64,000 nt of DNA from Streptomyces liangshanensis. GTDB taxonomy: Bacteria; Actinomycetota; Actinomycetes; Streptomycetales; Streptomycetaceae. The stretch lies in the NCBI RefSeq assembly GCF_011694815.1, contig NZ_CP050177.1, positions 186,001 to 250,000 of the forward strand. The letters run 5' to 3'. The first letter of the stretch is position 1. Every line of letters starts with the position of its first letter. The position numbers and the translations under genes are program-made. This document shows positions 62,744-64,000 of the stretch, piece by piece. The notes under the pieces are model-generated. The model searched no databases, was not told where the DNA came from, and saw only the letters and a list, made by a program, of their open reading frames with translations.

Positions 62744-63982
62744 TCAGGGGTGGGTCGCGGTGACCCGTCCACCGGTCGCTTCCGGCGCGCCGCCCGGCGC
62801 GGGCGCGCCCTTCGCCGCCACGACCCGGCCCGTACGGGGTGTCCCGCGGTCCAGCGCGCCGGACACGAGCGCCACGACGAGCGCGGATCCGGCCAGCGCG
62901 GCGCCCACCCAGTTGGCCGCGGTGTATCCGGAGCCGCCCGCGATGACCAGACCGCCGAGCCAGGCGGCCAGCGCGTTCCCGAGGTTGAAGGCACCGATGT
63001 TGACGGCGGAGGCGAGCGTGGGCGCCGCGGACGCCTGGTCGAGGACCCGCTTCTGGAGCGGCGGTACGGTCGCGAAGCCCAGCGCGCCGATCAGCGTGAT
63101 CGTCACCGCGGCGGCGGCCTTGTGGTGGGCGGTGAGCGTGAACAGCGCCAGGACGACGGCGAGGGAGCCGAGTGTCACGTACAGCAGGGGCATGAGACGG
63201 CGGTCGGCGAACTTCCCGCCCAGGAGGTTCCCGCCGACCATGCCGAGGCCGAACAGGACAAGCAGCCAGGTCACCGACGAGTCGGCGAAGCCGGCCGTCC
63301 GCGTCATCATCGGGGTGATGTAGGTGATCGCGGCGAAGACCCCGCCGAAGCCGAGCACCGTCATCGCCATGGCGAGCAGCACCTGTACGTTCCGGAACGC
63401 GGCCAGTTCGTGGCGCAGCCGTACCCCTCGCGGCCTCGGCTGCTCGGGGACGAGGGCGGCGACCCCGGCCAGCCCCACGACGCCGAGTCCGGCGACGACG
63501 AGGAAGGTGACGCGCCAGCCGGCGTTCTGGCCGATGAAGGTGCCGAGGGGAACGCCCACGACGTTGGCGACGGTGAGGCCGGTGAACATCATGGCGATGG
63601 CTCCGGCCTTCTTGTGCGGGGCGACCAGGCCGGCGGCGACCACGGAGCCGATGCCGAAGAAGGCGCCGTGCGCGAGGGAGGCGATGACCCGGCCGGTGAG
63701 CATCAGGCCGAAGGTGGGGGCGAGGGCGGAGATCACGTTGCCCGCCACGAAGAGCCCCATCAGCAGCATCAGCATCCGCTTGCGGGAGATCCGGGTGCCG
63801 AGGACGGTCATCAGCGGCGCGCCCAGGACCACGCCCAGGGCGTAGCCGGTGACCAGGAAGCCCGCGGTGGGGATGGTGACGCCGAACTCGGCCGCCACCT
63901 CCGGCAGGAGTCCCATGATCACGAACTCGGTGGTGCCGATGCCGAACGCCCCGATGGCCAGGGCGAGGAGCGCGAGAGGCAT
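62744..63982 (-). CDS. MFS transporter (arabinose/drug efflux type)
   Basis: A 412-residue 12-helix major-facilitator transporter. The first helix carries GAFGIGTTEFVIMGLLPEVA, typical of the DHA1 AraJ/YdhP efflux group. Loop 2-3 reads GTRISRKRML, and the protein ends with a 30-residue Ala/Gly/Pro tail. The ATG lies 19 bases from the window edge with GGGAAGG visible upstream, so the gene is complete. Substrate unknown. Confidence 0.93.
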   Translation of the reverse strand: MPLALLALAIGAFGIGTTEFVIMGLLPEVAAEFGVTIPTAGFLVTGYALGVVLGAPLMTVLGTRISRKRMLMLLMGLFVAGNVISALAPTFGLMLTGRVIASLAHGAFFGIGSVVAAGLVAPHKKAGAIAMMFTGLTVANVVGVPLGTFIGQNAGWRVTFLVVAGLGVVGLAGVAALVPEQPRPRGVRLRHELAAFRNVQVLLAMAMTVLGFGGVFAAITYITPMMTRTAGFADSSVTWLLVLFGLGMVGGNLLGGKFADRRLMPLLYVTLGSLAVVLALFTLTAHHKAAAAVTITLIGALGFATVPPLQKRVLDQASAAPTLASAVNIGAFNLGNALAAWLGGLVIAGGSGYTAANWVGAALAGSALVVALVSGALDRGTPRTGRVVAAKGAPAPGGAPEATGGRVTATHP

Positions 63983-64000
63983 GGGTGGGGACCTTCCCTG

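Overview
The window is high-GC actinobacterial DNA. Codon bias, many GTG starts, ATGA/GTGA stop-start overlaps and several genes in arrangements I remember from Streptomyces (matB next to a carboxyltransferase, DUF2510 proteins, MbtH) point to Streptomyces. No rRNA, tRNA, insertion sequence, CRISPR array or replication origin was recognised.

Left part (1-14 kb): a PAS-GAF-PP2C phosphatase; a TetR/hydrolase divergon with a clean palindromic operator; a plant-type class II ketol-acid reductoisomerase; three further alpha/beta-hydrolase or hypothetical genes and a DUF952 protein; an operon with a LinB-type haloalkane dehalogenase and two proteins of unknown function, followed by a convergent TetR gene; and a PLP-dependent group II decarboxylase with its own promoter.

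Centre (14.2-37 kb, minus strand): a nonribosomal peptide synthetase pair with a separate mbtH gene. The first protein (4851 aa) is C-A-T-C-A-T-C-A-T-C-A-T-E and the second (2539 aa) is C-A-T-C-A-T-R. Binding-pocket residues read by eye suggest aliphatic, Gln, aliphatic, D-Gln, aliphatic, Phe. The terminal reductase domain suggests release as a phenylalaninal (or alcohol), and the N-terminal condensation domain suggests an N-acyl cap. The expected product class is an acyl-hexapeptide aldehyde. Flavopeptins are a known Streptomyces family made by an R-domain NRPS, so the product may or may not be new. Modules 1-2 and 3-4 look like a duplicated bimodule.

Right-centre (37.5-53.9 kb): an 11-gene minus-strand operon for organosulfur use. 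In transcription order it has a Tat-lipoprotein binding protein, two Dpp-type permeases, two ATPases, an FMN-dependent monooxygenase, a BisC-like molybdoenzyme, an acyl-CoA-dehydrogenase-like flavoprotein, a second monooxygenase, an unusual alpha/beta hydrolase and a flavin reductase. It starts with an apparently leaderless Cys-ending leader peptide. Beside it are a CymR-like Rrf2 regulator with a DsbA-like protein and a divergent cupin gene. Closely similar palindromes overlap both the leader promoter and the cupin promoter, which suggests a local sulfur regulon.

Right part (53.9-64 kb): a second, divergent MurE; a 0.7-kb gene-poor stretch; a DUF2510 membrane protein; a fused carboxyltransferase with malonyl-CoA synthetase MatB; an AlkC-type DNA glycosylase with an Ig-like tail; an aldo/keto reductase; and an MFS transporter whose start lies just inside the right edge.
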